Shown here in pieces: positions 12,325 to 23,920 of a stretch of 64,000 nucleotides of DNA. Under the pieces are notes generated by a model. The model had not been told where the DNA came from. It saw only the letters and a list, made by a program, of their open reading frames with translations, and searched no databases. This DNA comes from Colias croceus (Eukaryota; Arthropoda; Insecta; Lepidoptera; Pieridae), in assembly GCF_905220415.1 (NCBI RefSeq), contig NC_059568.1:6820001-6884000 (forward strand), given 5' to 3'. Each line of letters opens with the position of its first letter. Within the stretch, counting starts at the first letter, position 1. Made by a program: the position numbers and the translations under genes.

Positions 12325-12642
12325 TCGAATTTTTTCTATTCTTTATAAATTTATATTTAGGTATTCCTTCTCCATTTTGAATGACATCCTGTATTAAATT
12401 ATCCGTGGTTGTACTATAACCTTGCAATTTAACATTATATACATAAACTCATAAAATAAACCTTAAAATTTAAAATTATCCGTAATGATAGGTATAGTAT
12501 AGTCTATTCAGTTGAGTGGTCTATAATCGCCTATCAGCCCACACTCAATTTACGTTCTACGTGCAGAGTCCCGTTTCAATTAAGCTTAAATGTTATTTTT
12601 CAATCGATTGATATACTACCAACTAACTTTAACTTGTTTCAG

Positions 12643-15600
12643 CTTTACCTACCCAACTCTCGATGAACTGGCCAGCCAAATCAAGATTGTCCAGGACAAA
12701 TTCGGATTTAGAACTTTCATCGGCCTGGGAGTCGGTGCTGGCGCAAATATCCTTGCCAGATTTGCTATTAAAGAGCCATCAAAGGTGGGTCTATGTCATA
12801 GTATGCTTTAAATTGGTATTATATATGTTTGGTGTTTTTTTTTATTGCATTTTGTAACAGAAGCCGTACGATACGATGTTTTATTGAATCTTAAAGATTT
12901 TATTTTGGCACCACACAGGCGATTAATTTTAAATTATCACTATTAAATTATTTAACCCAGTATGTATATATGTATTATTTATAAAAAAAAACTTCGTATA
13001 GTATATATATATATAGATTTACCTATGAATGTTAAAACACAATTTATTCAGTGCTCATACGTGTTACGAAGATTGGGGTCAAAGTGTAGTAGTCGGCTCT
13101 AGTTGTCACGTACAGGCTCGATTTACAAAAAGTGATCACCACAAGAGATCGATTTTGTTACATGAAGTATCTATAGCACTTGAACGTTATGTGCTTGCGA
13201 AATTAAAAACATGAACGATAAGAAAATGTTTTCCTAAAAATATTCTAAAGCTCGTATGAGAGTATTAAGCTCAGCTTAAATCGTTATTATCAAACCTATA
13301 CTTGCATGAAAATTGCATCACAGATTTATGTAGATAATTGATGTATTTTTATAAATGCTCAATCTATAGATAATTTTTACGAAAGATTACGTAACACTTG
13401 TTTATTCCTGGTTTTATAATTCACTATTTTTCGACTTTGCTTATACCTTCTCTACCCCATAACTAAACGATAGGTACTAAAATAAATTATTTTCATGCAC
13501 GGGGCACGGCCGTCGCTGTCCGGTGTAGCGTAAATCAAGAATATTAATTCTTATTCGTAGGTAGAGGCATTGATGCTAATTAACTGCACGGCGACGGCTC
13601 CGGGCTGGTGTGACTTTGGGTGGTTCAAGATAGCGAGCAGGAGAATGCGCAACCGCAACATATGCGAGCCCGGCTTGGATCTGATAATGTGGCATCACTT
13701 CAACCGCGTAAGTGTCCTTACACTGTGAGATATTTAGAGTGATTTTATAAATTAGCTGCCCCGCCAGTCTGCTCTATTGCGCCTTTTACATTTCTTCTCT
13801 CTCTAAGAACGGCTATCCAAGTGCATTAATAAAAAAAATCTCCGTGGGATAGGCTTTCCGAATCGGTGGTCAATGTTAAAACTATGTTACGACGATTCTG
13901 AAGTGCTTCTAGAAGAAGTATGATTGAACAAAAAAGTGTTTGCTTTACAGCTCAAAGATGACCTCCCAAAATTTGCGCCGATTGACAGAGAGATGTACAG
14001 GGAGGTGCTCGCTAAGTACCGACACCTGATCGCGACCCTGAACCAACCTGTGAACCTCGCGTTGTACATGGAGGCGTTCGGCAAGCGGACGACCCTTCCC
14101 TTGTCGCGCGAGCGCCGACCTCCGCGAACGCTGCAGATGCCCGTGCTCAACATCGTGGGCTCTGGGTCGCCGTACGTGCAAGATTCGGTTAGATTCAACA
14201 CCATGCTCGACCCTGCCAAGTCGGCTTGGATGAAGGTATGGTTTAATGCCTTCGTTGCTATTTGGAATCTAGAACTTTCATGATATACGTCTTTACACAA
14301 TATGTCACTTTTTTGTAAAGTCCCGTGTCCCTTGTGGATTATGGGGCCGATGTAATATGCGTACATCTGTATCACCGATCGATTTTATTTAGGGACAAGT
14401 AGGTGATCAACCTCATGTCATCACATGATGACATGAGGTTGATCACCTACAGAACACATGTTCTGCCAGACCAAGCCATTTTCTTTCTTCGTCTGGTAAT
14501 CGAACCCAGGACCCCTCGGTTTTATAACCACACGTTAATGACTGTACCAAGAAGGCAATAACACGTGTCACTTACGATTTCGATAATTCCATTGTTGGTT
14601 GGGTTCTGCGGGGCTAAAATGGTCAAAAATGGATTTGACCGACGATGAGTTTTGACTGTAACATAATAATTGTTTTCAGATATCTTGCTGTTCTCTAATT
14701 TTGGAGGAAGAGCCCAGCAAGGTGGCCGAAGCATTCCGCCTCTTTTTACAAGGCCAGGGCTACGGTAAGTTACCTAATTTACTTGCACACACGCTTCTTT
14801 TATTTTCAATTATACCACTTAAACCATATATGTATTTTAAAACTTCACATGGTTTTATTTCTTAATATTGTTGATATTTAATTCTTCAACTTAGTAGCTA
14901 GTTTGCCAAGTTATTCTTGTAATATGCACGCACACAAATATTCTTTTTATACGATTTTATATTTTTATTAGAAAATATTATTATTTTTTCAATTAAAGCA
15001 GACATATACATTTGCACTGTAGTGCTGTTTTTATTTGCATAGCTTCTTGCATGTTGTAATTGTATTTTTTTGTTCTGAGCAGTTAAGCTTCGCAAAGCAA
15101 AAGCTAGTGCAACTTGCAAATCTGTTGTTGAATCCGAGGAGTTATGAAAATTAGGTAAGTGAGCTTGCTGTAAAGGGCATATTTGTCATTTTGTAGGTTA
15201 TTTTCTTATAAAAAAAAAACTTTCTGTAAATAACTTAAAACCTACAACATTTTCAAATAATTAATGTACTGCTTTATAAATAAAAGTTAACTGTAAGTTT
15301 CCTTTCTAGATTATGTAATAGTGAAACATGAAACCAATTAAGCATGATCGTAAGCTTGAAAATATTATAGAGGTACAGGTTTTCTATGAAACGTATTTAT
15401 TCCTTCACAACTAACTAAGGATTTTATTAATATATATAGCCATAGCTTTTCTTACCCATCTAATTAATTTTTATTTTGAAATGCTCCTAATTTTAACATT
15501 GTAACATTGAATTAAACAAAACAAAGGTTGCTATAAAAAATAAACAGACACGTTCCAGCCTTTTTCACCGTTGACAAGTTATGAGAATTTTTTAGTGAAT

Positions 15601-16102
15601 AGAAAATTTCACGAGGCGGGATTAGAACCCGTGTCTTTCAGCTAAACCAATGCAATAGAACTAAAATATTAAATTTAAAAATTATCCTAGCCACATAATT
15701 ATCCGCTTTAAAATGAGAGGGAAACAGTTTTAAGATGTATTGAGATTTGATTTACGCTACACCATGTTGTGTCCAGGCCGTGCCCCGGCCGGGGCTCGAT
15801 TATAGTATACTTTTGGTATAAACTGATTAACGCCTGAGCGTGGCACGGATGGGGCACGGCCGCGGCGTTGAAATTTCTATGGATATTGTTTCATTTGTTT
15901 CCCGGCTCCGGCATTTCCCCCTGTCTCCGGCACGGTATATCGTGAATTATGCATTAGATATTTGTTTATTCCAGTGTCACCAATTGCTAAGAAGAAGTTG
16001 ATATCGGGAAGCGAGAGCCTCCGGTCAGGCGAGCGCTCGTGCCGTCAGTCGCCCGTCATCCGTATCACTGAGAATCCCATCTCAGAAGCGGTCGCGTGCT
16101 AA
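12643..16102 (+). CDS. NDRG-family protein, 3' half (five last coding exons)
   Basis: Coding exons are 12643-12784, 13561-13707, 13951-14235, 14680-14764 and 15975-16102 (stop TAA). Phases agree across every GT-AG intron. The translation shows YPTLDELASQI, FIGLGVGAGANILARFAI, VEALMLINCTATAPGW, LIMWHHFNR and AFRLFLQGQGY, which line up in order with NDRG/MESK2 proteins. In this family the alpha/beta-hydrolase fold is kept but the nucleophile elbow is degenerate (here GVGAGA, with no serine), so it is not expected to be an active hydrolase; roles are in stress, differentiation and trafficking. The tail after the fold is short and Ser/Arg-rich, as is usual. The first exon shown begins with one base of a split codon, so it is internal. 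The N-terminal exons (expected motif near GQEEGA) were not found upstream and may lie outside the window. The introns hold a minus-strand SINE (14.44-14.58 kb) and MITE fragments. Which NDRG paralogue this is remains open. Confidence 0.92.
14398..14450. repeat. Short perfect palindrome
   Basis: 25-bp arms beginning GTAGGTGATCAACCTCATGT around a 2-bp centre, in an NDRG intron. It joins the end of the SINE at 14440-14576. Confidence 0.85.
14440..14576 (-). mobile_element. tRNA-derived SINE
   Basis: On the minus strand: CTTGGTACAGTCATTAACG (box A region) and TCCTGGGTTCGATTACCAG (box B), then a unique SINE body. A diverged plus-strand copy lies at 25477-25640. Confidence 0.65.
15580..15660 (-). 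repeat. Degenerate relative of the 11.6-12.3 kb tRNA-like repeat
   Basis: TTCACGAGGCGGGATTAGAA matches the T arm and acceptor end of the tRNA-like unit on the minus strand, followed by the same AATAGAAAA flank. The rest is lost. Confidence 0.6.
15745..15875. repeat. GC-rich foldback fragment
   Basis: GCCGTGCCCC near 15779 and GGGGCACGGCC near 15852 form an inverted pair. A matching half (GGGGCACGGCC ... GTGTAGCGTAAATC) stands alone at 13500-13535, just before the 13561 exon, so this is a dispersed MITE family. Confidence 0.55.
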
Positions 16103-16303
16103 ACGCACTACAACGCAAACGAATATTATATTGAAATAACAGCACTTTAAATTAACGTAGTGGGATCGCATATTTAAATTTTAAATATTTGTGACTTAGT
16201 AGGAATTATTTGAATGGACATATTTTTTATTTATCTTTATAATAATAATTGTAAGGTAGTTAGTATGTTATACGGGTAGGTTGGATTAAACACATAATAA
16301 TAT

Positions 16304-17612
16304 TAACATCGACCTTCACCGATCTGTTTAATGGATAAAAATGATTTGATAGGTAAGGTATACGTAACTATTATATTATGTATATTGTTTAATTAAAATG
16401 ATAAAAAATAAGAGTTGCCTTATAAAATCTTGACCAGGCTATAATTAATAAAAAATTGAAAAATGATTTTTTTTAAATTTCACCATGAGTTTAATATCGA
16501 AAAAATTTAACACTAACGGTAATTATTACACAACCTATAGAAAATGCAAACCGAGAGTTGCCTATTCTTTTCCTAGCATAACGTTCGGGTTGCCACTTGC
16601 CAGGTGTAAACAGGTATTTTGATTGTAGTTATTTTCACCTATTTGTTTATTGTATTAACTAAATATAAAAATAAAAGCTGTTTTATTGTGAATACGATGA
16701 TATAGGGTTGCCCGTAAAAAGTCTGTCCTGAATTACGGTTGCCGAATTTCAAAAAGTTAACTTTAGATGCGAGTGGCAAAGCGCGCATGTTACTAGTTCG
16801 TCCAATAGAAAAGAACAGCGATAGACTTGTTATATTTTTTTATATCTTATTTACGTATTACTACATTATCTGTAGTATTTGAATTATAATGACATTTTAT
16901 TATTATCCTCAAAATTACGAAATTATAACGTTAATCAAATTTCTTATAATTCTTCTTTCTATCTTTTCTTATATTTCTGTCTTTCTCTTCTTTCTATATA
17001 TTAGTTGACGCAAAATATTACTGTGTACAAGTCTATCGCTATTATTTTCTATTGCACAAACTAGCAACATAGCTCTTTGTCACTTTCTACAGCCACGCCG
17101 CGGGCATATAAGCTAACCTGTGTCCTTGCCTACTACACGAAATACTTGAGTCGAACCTCTTTGCACGTCCCTAGTCGCATTAAAAGTTAACTTTTGAAAT
17201 TCGGTAACCGTAATTCAGGATAGACTTTTTACGGGCAACCCTATATCATCGTATTCACAAAACAGCGCTTATTTTTACATTTCGTTAATACATTAAACAA
17301 ATAGGTAGGTGAAAATAACTACGAGAAAAATACCTGTTTACACCAGCTGGCAACCCAAACGTTATGTTAGAAAAGAATAGGCAACTCTTGATTTGCATAT
17401 TCTACAGGCTGTGTAGGTACTTACCGTTTAGTGTTTAATTTTTTCGTTAAACTCAATGGTGAAATAAAAATATTTTATTTTTTATTTTTTATTAATTATA
17501 GCCTGGCCAGGATTTTATCAGGCAACCAGTATTTTTTATCATTTAATAAACTTAATTAACTACCTATCAAATAATTTTTATCCATTAAACAGATCGGTTA
17601 AGGTCGATGTTA
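16304..17612. mobile_element. Long foldback element, arms about 470 bp or more
   Basis: Ends TAACATCGACCTT and AAGGTCGATGTTA, flanked by TAT on both sides. The arms are imperfect inverted repeats over almost the whole element; for example TTTTACGGGCAACCCTATAT pairs with its complement near 16700, and ACAAGTCTATCGCTATT pairs close to the centre. About 1.3 kb, no transposase. Confidence 0.75.
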
Positions 17613-19359
17613 TATGGGATCTTAGACTATATTACGTTATTGTAGAAAAGTCGTAAGTATTTATGTTATATATTTTCAGTTTACACTGAACTGTTAAATA
17701 TTCGAAGATTCCATTTTTCTTGTTTTTATCAATTTATTAAAACAAAGAATCAATTGTACTTAAACGTCTTCTCGTTATAATATTATGTGTTTAATTCAAT
17801 TTAAAATGAAATTTTAATATAAATTCCCCGTCTAGTTACCAAAGAAAGGAGGGTACATATCGGATGAACATCTTAGATAGAATATTGCAAAGGAGTGTTT
17901 GGATAAATAGCACTGTTCAAAAATTGGTAATAGAATGTTTTATATTGTTAAAATTGCAGTTTTATATTATTGCTGTTATGGTGTTTATCACGGTAATAAT
18001 CGTTACAGCGAAGTAATATTAAGTAGGAATGTTGCAATGAAAAGTTATAGAATAATTAAAATGTAGAATTTTTATTTATTGACTGGATTAGGGCACAGGT
18101 ATTTGTACTTTTAACGTCCCTAATAATGCGTTAGAAACTTAAGGGGTTTATAGAAAACATATTTGTGAATGACAAAAATAAAGTAAATGCTGCTAATTTA
18201 CTCTTAATTTACTCATAGTGTTTAAATATATATTGTATTTAAATATCGATTGCCATAATCAGTGTTAGTAATGAAGTATGGAGTACAACGTCGGGCAATA
18301 TATTAGTAGCTGATAGTAGATCTGAGTAGAACTGTTCGTTTAGCCTAATGTTTTCTGTCCGACACAAAGGCAATGCACATTTCAAGTTCCATAATCATAA
18401 TAAACGGTTTTTTAATTAATTCGTGTTTTATTTTAAACTCTTCTCTACATTTCTGGATATTATACCTACTTCCTTATTCCTATACGTATAATAATGTGGT
18501 CAACATTGTAAATAACAGTTTCAATAGTAAAATCTTTGTATTTTTTATACATGGATATTAAAACCTCGTCTGTCGGAAAACAGATCTGTGCCAAATCATC
18601 GCCGGTTGGATATGAGCTCATTGTAATTCAGATATAGTTTAAATCTGCCTAAACGACTATTGAGTTGTTAGCTTATGAATAGTCTTTCAAATCTAAATCT
18701 TTTAAAGCCCATCAATTAATAATTTGACCCATATATTAGAAATATAACAGTAATTATTATGTCATTATTTCATGTGTTTGCGGATAGTTGAAAAATGATA
18801 CTTAAGTAGGTATGTATTTATTGCTCTTCTTATTATTATTTACTATATACCCTAATATTTATGTGCCGAAAAAATTATTTACAATTTAACCATAAATAAT
18901 GGTGACAAATATGTATCTACCATTTAACAGTATGTTGCTTAAATGCTTAGTTTTTACCCCTGGTTAATCGTTCTTCTATTTTCAACAAGTAAAAATTACT
19001 GTTATTTTCTATCTAGTTTTGATTAAAAAAAAAAATTTTTTTGGAACACCTGTAAAGTCTGGTTCGGAACGGGGATCGTGTCCACTTATGTTCATGTGTA
19101 AACGATGATATTCATACTCAACTTACTCGATTTTTTATATAATAAACCTATTATAATATGTTTTTGTTGCGTTCCCTCAAAAGATTGTGTATTTTAGTAT
19201 GAAAACACAAAAATAAAAATCTAAAATACCTTGTTATTATTTTTTTATGAGTATTTTTCTTTACAATGTGATATTTTTTCAAAATGTGTGGGAAAAAATG
19301 CTTCTAGTAGATAAAATAACCATGCCAGGGCCCAGGTAGTAAGTAAGGTGATTAGTATA

Positions 19360-20823
19360 CAGGGTGTAATCGTTAGGCGATTATTCCGTAACTATTACTG
19401 ATATCAAAAAACTTTTAACTGATATCGAAAGTACTTAACCTAGTGAGTAAAATGGCCATAATAAATTTTTAAAAATAAATCGAGAAATATCCAAAAAATT
19501 AACTTGAAGCCCTCCCATACATTTAGTATGAGATACGAATATGAATTACATATTACATGGGTTGATCCAAAAGTAATGATAATCAATATTAAACAAGGTC
19601 ATTACAGTTATAATAATTATTAAGTTCTCTAGATAGTCTTCTAACTAGAAAATATACTTCAATATTTTTTTTCCTAAACTTAAAAAAAAAAAACTTTGAC
19701 TTCATCCACAAAAACCCCTCCACGCAAAAACCCTTCCACGCGGCCCTGTCTTTAAATAATTTATTGCTAAGAAAGTGTTTCTTGTGCCGAGGAAAGAGAT
19801 AAAAGTAAATAGGAGCTAGATCTAAAAAATAGGGTAGGTGTTCAAGCATTTGGAAGGCCGATTTTTGAATGGCAGCCATCGCAACTGACGCTTTGTGATC
19901 TGGTGCGTTGCTTGGTGAAACAGCGTTCAGGTACGCAGTTTGCCATGTCTCTTTTCCTTACTAACCTACCGCAATCTTTTAATTTGGTCTGTTTAGTAAG
20001 AGCCCAATAAAGTGGCTACCTTTTTAAAATATTCCACCATAATTATTCCTTCAGCGTCCCAAAAAACTACCGCTATAATCTAACCTACTGATTTTCACTT
20101 TGAATTTCTTCATCGTCACTTTGGAAGCTCGCATCCAGGACATTGATTGTTTTTTGGTTTCAGCATAAACATGGTGAACTCGGGTAACGTCCATGATCAC
20201 AAAACGTGACAAAAAATTAATCTGATATCATTAAAAATTTAGAAATTTACCCTCTACATGTCGAATCGTTGTTTCTTCTTTTCGTCGGGAAACATTCTGG
20301 CACGCACGGTTCACATTCAAATTAATGTAAATAATTGGAAACGTGGCCTGTTGATATGATTTTTTTGTGATTCGGTACTTAGTGAATACATGAGCAAGCA
20401 AAAAACATTTATTTTATATTTTTATGTGCACAGGAAATACCCAATTATCAACTTTTGGATCAACCTAGTACATTTAATATGAAAGATTTTAGCTTTTTCT
20501 TTCTTTTTTTGGTATTCTGCTTTAATTACTTCGCAAAGAAGGGAAGTTCATTTAGAAACTGTAAATAGAGCTCCTCATTGTATAATGTATTGCTCAATGA
20601 GGATATCACTTCGAAAATCTGCTATGAATACAAAATGTATGGGAAGTAAAATGTATGGGAGCGTTTAATGTAACATTTTTGGATATTTCTCGTTTTATTT
20701 TTAAAAATTTATTATGGCCATTTTACTCATTAGGTTAAGTACTTTCGATATCAGTTTAAAGTTTTTTGGTATCTGCAATAGTTACGGAATAATCGCTTGT
20801 GCACACTTAACGATTACACCCTG
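19360..20823. mobile_element. TIR element with TA duplication
   Basis: Termini CAGGGTGTAATCG and CGATTACACCCTG between TA dinucleotides. The inverted arms are about 170 bp (for example ATGGCCATTTTACTCA on the right arm). It encloses a mariner copy. A fragment of one arm recurs at about 43254-43312. Confidence 0.75.
19560..20465 (-). pseudogene. Dead mariner element nested in the TIR element
   Basis: Ends GGTTGATCCAAAAGT and ACTTTTGGATCAACC. On the minus strand, broken transposase pieces read FWDAEGIIMVEYF and HLPYFLDLAPIYFYLFP, matching the FWDxxG and PDLAPxDFxLFP blocks of mariner transposases. Stops and frameshifts interrupt it; the last catalytic Asp block is altered (LDLAPIYF). Confidence 0.8.
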
Positions 20824-22507
20824 TACAGTTTGGCACAAATTTTGATATCGAAAAAAAATCGGTACATCAGCGCCGACCGCTGGGATTTTTCCGACAAACA
20901 ACATTTTAAATTTATTTTTCACTCTTAAATCTTTTCTTAAATTACCTGTTCATGCAAAAAAACTCTTTAGATACAGTGTGAATCTTAATGTAATCGGAGG
21001 TATGTTTTTTATGTACGCGTTAACATGGCCATCGCGGCTTGGAGAAAACAAATTAAACTGCTAATTTTGGGATAAATATATTTTATTTAAATCAAAAAAT
21101 ATGGACCGCGTTGTACGCTCTAATGTCATACAAATTACGAATAAGCTATAATAATATTATAATCTCTAATCAGTTAATTCCGATCTGGGGCCGTATTATG
21201 ACCTCTTATTTCCAGACAGTTGACGCCGTGAATTGAACTGACTGGCAAATTACCAAATAACCAGTCATGTCTATTGCTATCATAATTTTAATTTGCCAGT
21301 CAGTTCAATCCATGGCGTCTAGAATCTAGAACTGTCTAGAATTAAGAGGCCCTGCTACAACCCTGCAATCTTAAAATAACTACGTAAAATAAATAATTAT
21401 AAATACACAATACACATTTTAGACGAATTTCTTCATCTTAATTACATGTGAAAACAAATTTAATTATACACGGAAATATAAATAATTCAAGCAAGCATTT
21501 CTTTTTCGGTATCCAAATTTTTAGGAATAAACTTGGTTTGTCAAAGTTTGTCCAACGCCGGTTAAATTTACGACTAGATCCTATATTCCTTATTAAATAA
21601 TCCTCGAATATTTATCTTGATATCATTACCATAGGTGTAATTTTCTATAATAATCATGATTAAGATTTATTGTTAGAATATAGAAACCATTCGTAAATAA
21701 TGCCAAATAAGTGCCAACTGTTGGATAATATATACTTTATTAAATTGCATTTAATTAAAATTAATTAATAATGCCTAAACAATTAATACATGAAATAAAC
21801 AGTCTTCTTTTTTATAGTCATACAGAGTGTCCCAGATATATAGATGAGTACTTCTCGATTCTGCTATACGCATATTATAGTATAATAAAAAATAAAAATA
21901 AAACAAACTGCTGATTTTAATAAGAACGATAAACAAAAAAAAGGATGATTATAGGATAAAATGTATTTTTTTGCCTTATTAAAAACACTCTGTATTAACA
22001 ATATTAATACATAATAAAATACCAAGGTAAATACCACAATAGATGTGTAGCTATGAATAATATAATACTGGAAACTTAAACCAGTATAAATAATTAAAAA
22101 AATAAAATTTAACAATACAAAATACAATAACAGAGATTAAAATAATATACTAATAAATCCAAATTAATATTAATTTCATTACTTTTAACGAATCTATAAT
22201 TTTGATTATAAAAAACGTACGACAGCTACAATTCGCCATTGATTTGTTGCTTATAATCTAACATTAAATATGTAATGTTTTTGAGAAGCACATTCACTGC
22301 CAGTATGAGTTCATGCTTGCAAAAACGATAAATAAATATTAGTTCAAATTTTTCACGCTTTTGCAATCATAAAATAAATTTAAAATAAAAAGCTTATGCA
22401 TATACACAACGATTAACTATATAATAAATATAGTTGATTATTATTATTATAATAATTATATACACTTAGAAATAACAAATCCGTTAATATATTAAGTATA
22501 TTCTGGC

Positions 22508-23654
22508 CTTAGATTACAAAATAAAAGACAGATGGAGCGTTGCCGAACTAAACCGAATGATTCATCGTCATTTTCAATAAAGCTATGTGTGCTGTCATTT
22601 CGCCGCTGCACTGTACGTACACGGTGCTTCTGTGTGCGTGTAATGTTGCCAGTTATTGAAAAATTTCCCAAATTTTTCCCCGACTACGGAAAAAAGAGGG
22701 TTATGTTTTTCGAGTTTATGGATGTATGTATAATATTTCTTTGACACGCCCTGCAGTATAAACCGTTGTACCGATTTTGAGTTGTGAGGTTTCATTGCAA
22801 TGATCTGAATTATTATGTTAGTGGCGGTAGTGACGTAGGCTATATACATAAATGAGAAGTCAAGTTTTAATTTTTATTTAAATTCTTTTATTACATAAAG
22901 TACCTGCCTACTAAAGTTATATATGGACAAAATAATTGTATTCAATTTTTTATTAAATAAATTACATAAAAAAAGTTTTAATATTAACTATGATAATTAT
23001 ATTATTTTTTATTTTTCATAATATATGAATACGAATAGCGATAGTTTTTAGTCGAGAATACGGGACATTTTATTTTCATCATATCCATCATGGAGTTCAC
23101 ATAAATTAAATCGCTAGCGAAAACGACTATGACGTTTTTAAGCTTTATAAAAGTAACAAAATAATGTATTATGCTTATTAAAATAATCTAATAATTATCA
23201 TGAACCTTTAGTGCACTATACAAATAATCACATTCACGATCGAAAAATCCAACAGCATTACCCTGAAGATCTTTTAACCATTTTACCGTTTTACCAATAA
23301 AAATGGCAAATTCATTTTCAAAATACTGGCAACATACGTTGAAGTTTTGTATTCCTTCATATCTGTAAAATTATTATTCGTATTAAAGAAATAAATCAGC
23401 CAAATAATCTACAGAAAACCTGTGAAACGATGTTTTATCTTTTTTTTTGTTTTCGGGAACAAATTTTACAGCGTTTTATTATCACAAGACGGCATTTTTT
23501 TACTAAAATTGCAAACCCTTTTTGACGTATTGCATGACACTATATGCGCTATAGCACTGGTGCAGCGACGTATTTGTTTTTGATTTCGTATTTTCTTTGA
23601 CAAGGGCGACGGGCGGTTGTCATGCTCCATCTGTACTTTATTTTGTAATCTAAG
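22508..23654. mobile_element. TIR element, about 1.15 kb
   Basis: About 31-bp imperfect terminal inverted repeats: CTTAGATTACAAAATAAA ... GATGGAGC at the left, and GCTCCATCTG ... TTATTTTGTAATCTAAG at the right. The target duplication is not resolved and no transposase is recognised. Confidence 0.65.
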
Positions 23655-23920
23655 ATTCTGGCATTACATCTTGCAATATCGGTCAACTATTTAAATACAA
23701 AACTACAAATGTAATTCCCATTATAATTAGTTTTCAGTAGTTAGTCTTAACATGGTTGCACAAGGAAACTATACATTTTTTTTCTGAGATTAAAAAAATA
23801 AAATAAATTGATTTTATTAATAGAAAATATTTAAAAGTTCTAAAGTAATAATGTCATAATCAGTGAACCTTAATATTATGTTAACATTGCGGCAACTTAC
23901 ATATTATTAATGTGGGCGTT

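Larger units (their letters stand above)
11542..12356. repeat. Compound inverted and tandem array of tRNA-like repeats
   Basis: Three copies of one unit of about 260-310 bp, each with a tRNA-like segment. Copy 1 (11542 to about 11800) is inverted relative to copy 2 (about 11840-12093), and copy 3 (12108-12356) is a direct repeat of copy 2, offset 311 bp. The copies are nearly identical, so the event is recent. The whole block is flanked by identical 12-bp direct repeats, TTAGGTATTCCT, at 11530-11541 and 12357-12368, which look like a target-site duplication. Confidence 0.85.
16103..23920. other. Intergenic region, convergent 3' ends of NDRG and Syx7
   Basis: Holds the 3' UTRs of the NDRG and Syx7 genes (limits unknown) and three long TIR/foldback elements, listed separately. 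No other exon was found. Confidence 0.6.

Noticed and set aside
11542..12356. CRISPR array or replication origin
   Set aside because: Repeats are long, few and inverted, and everything else is eukaryotic nuclear sequence.
1..12600. Upstream NDRG exons
   Set aside because: I looked for the GQEEGA-type motif and the conserved N-terminal blocks on the plus strand and saw none with splice sites.
13887..14375. 162-codon minus-strand ORF over the NDRG gene
   Set aside because: It is the antisense shadow of the GC-rich NDRG exon 13951-14235, whose frame and splice sites are clear.
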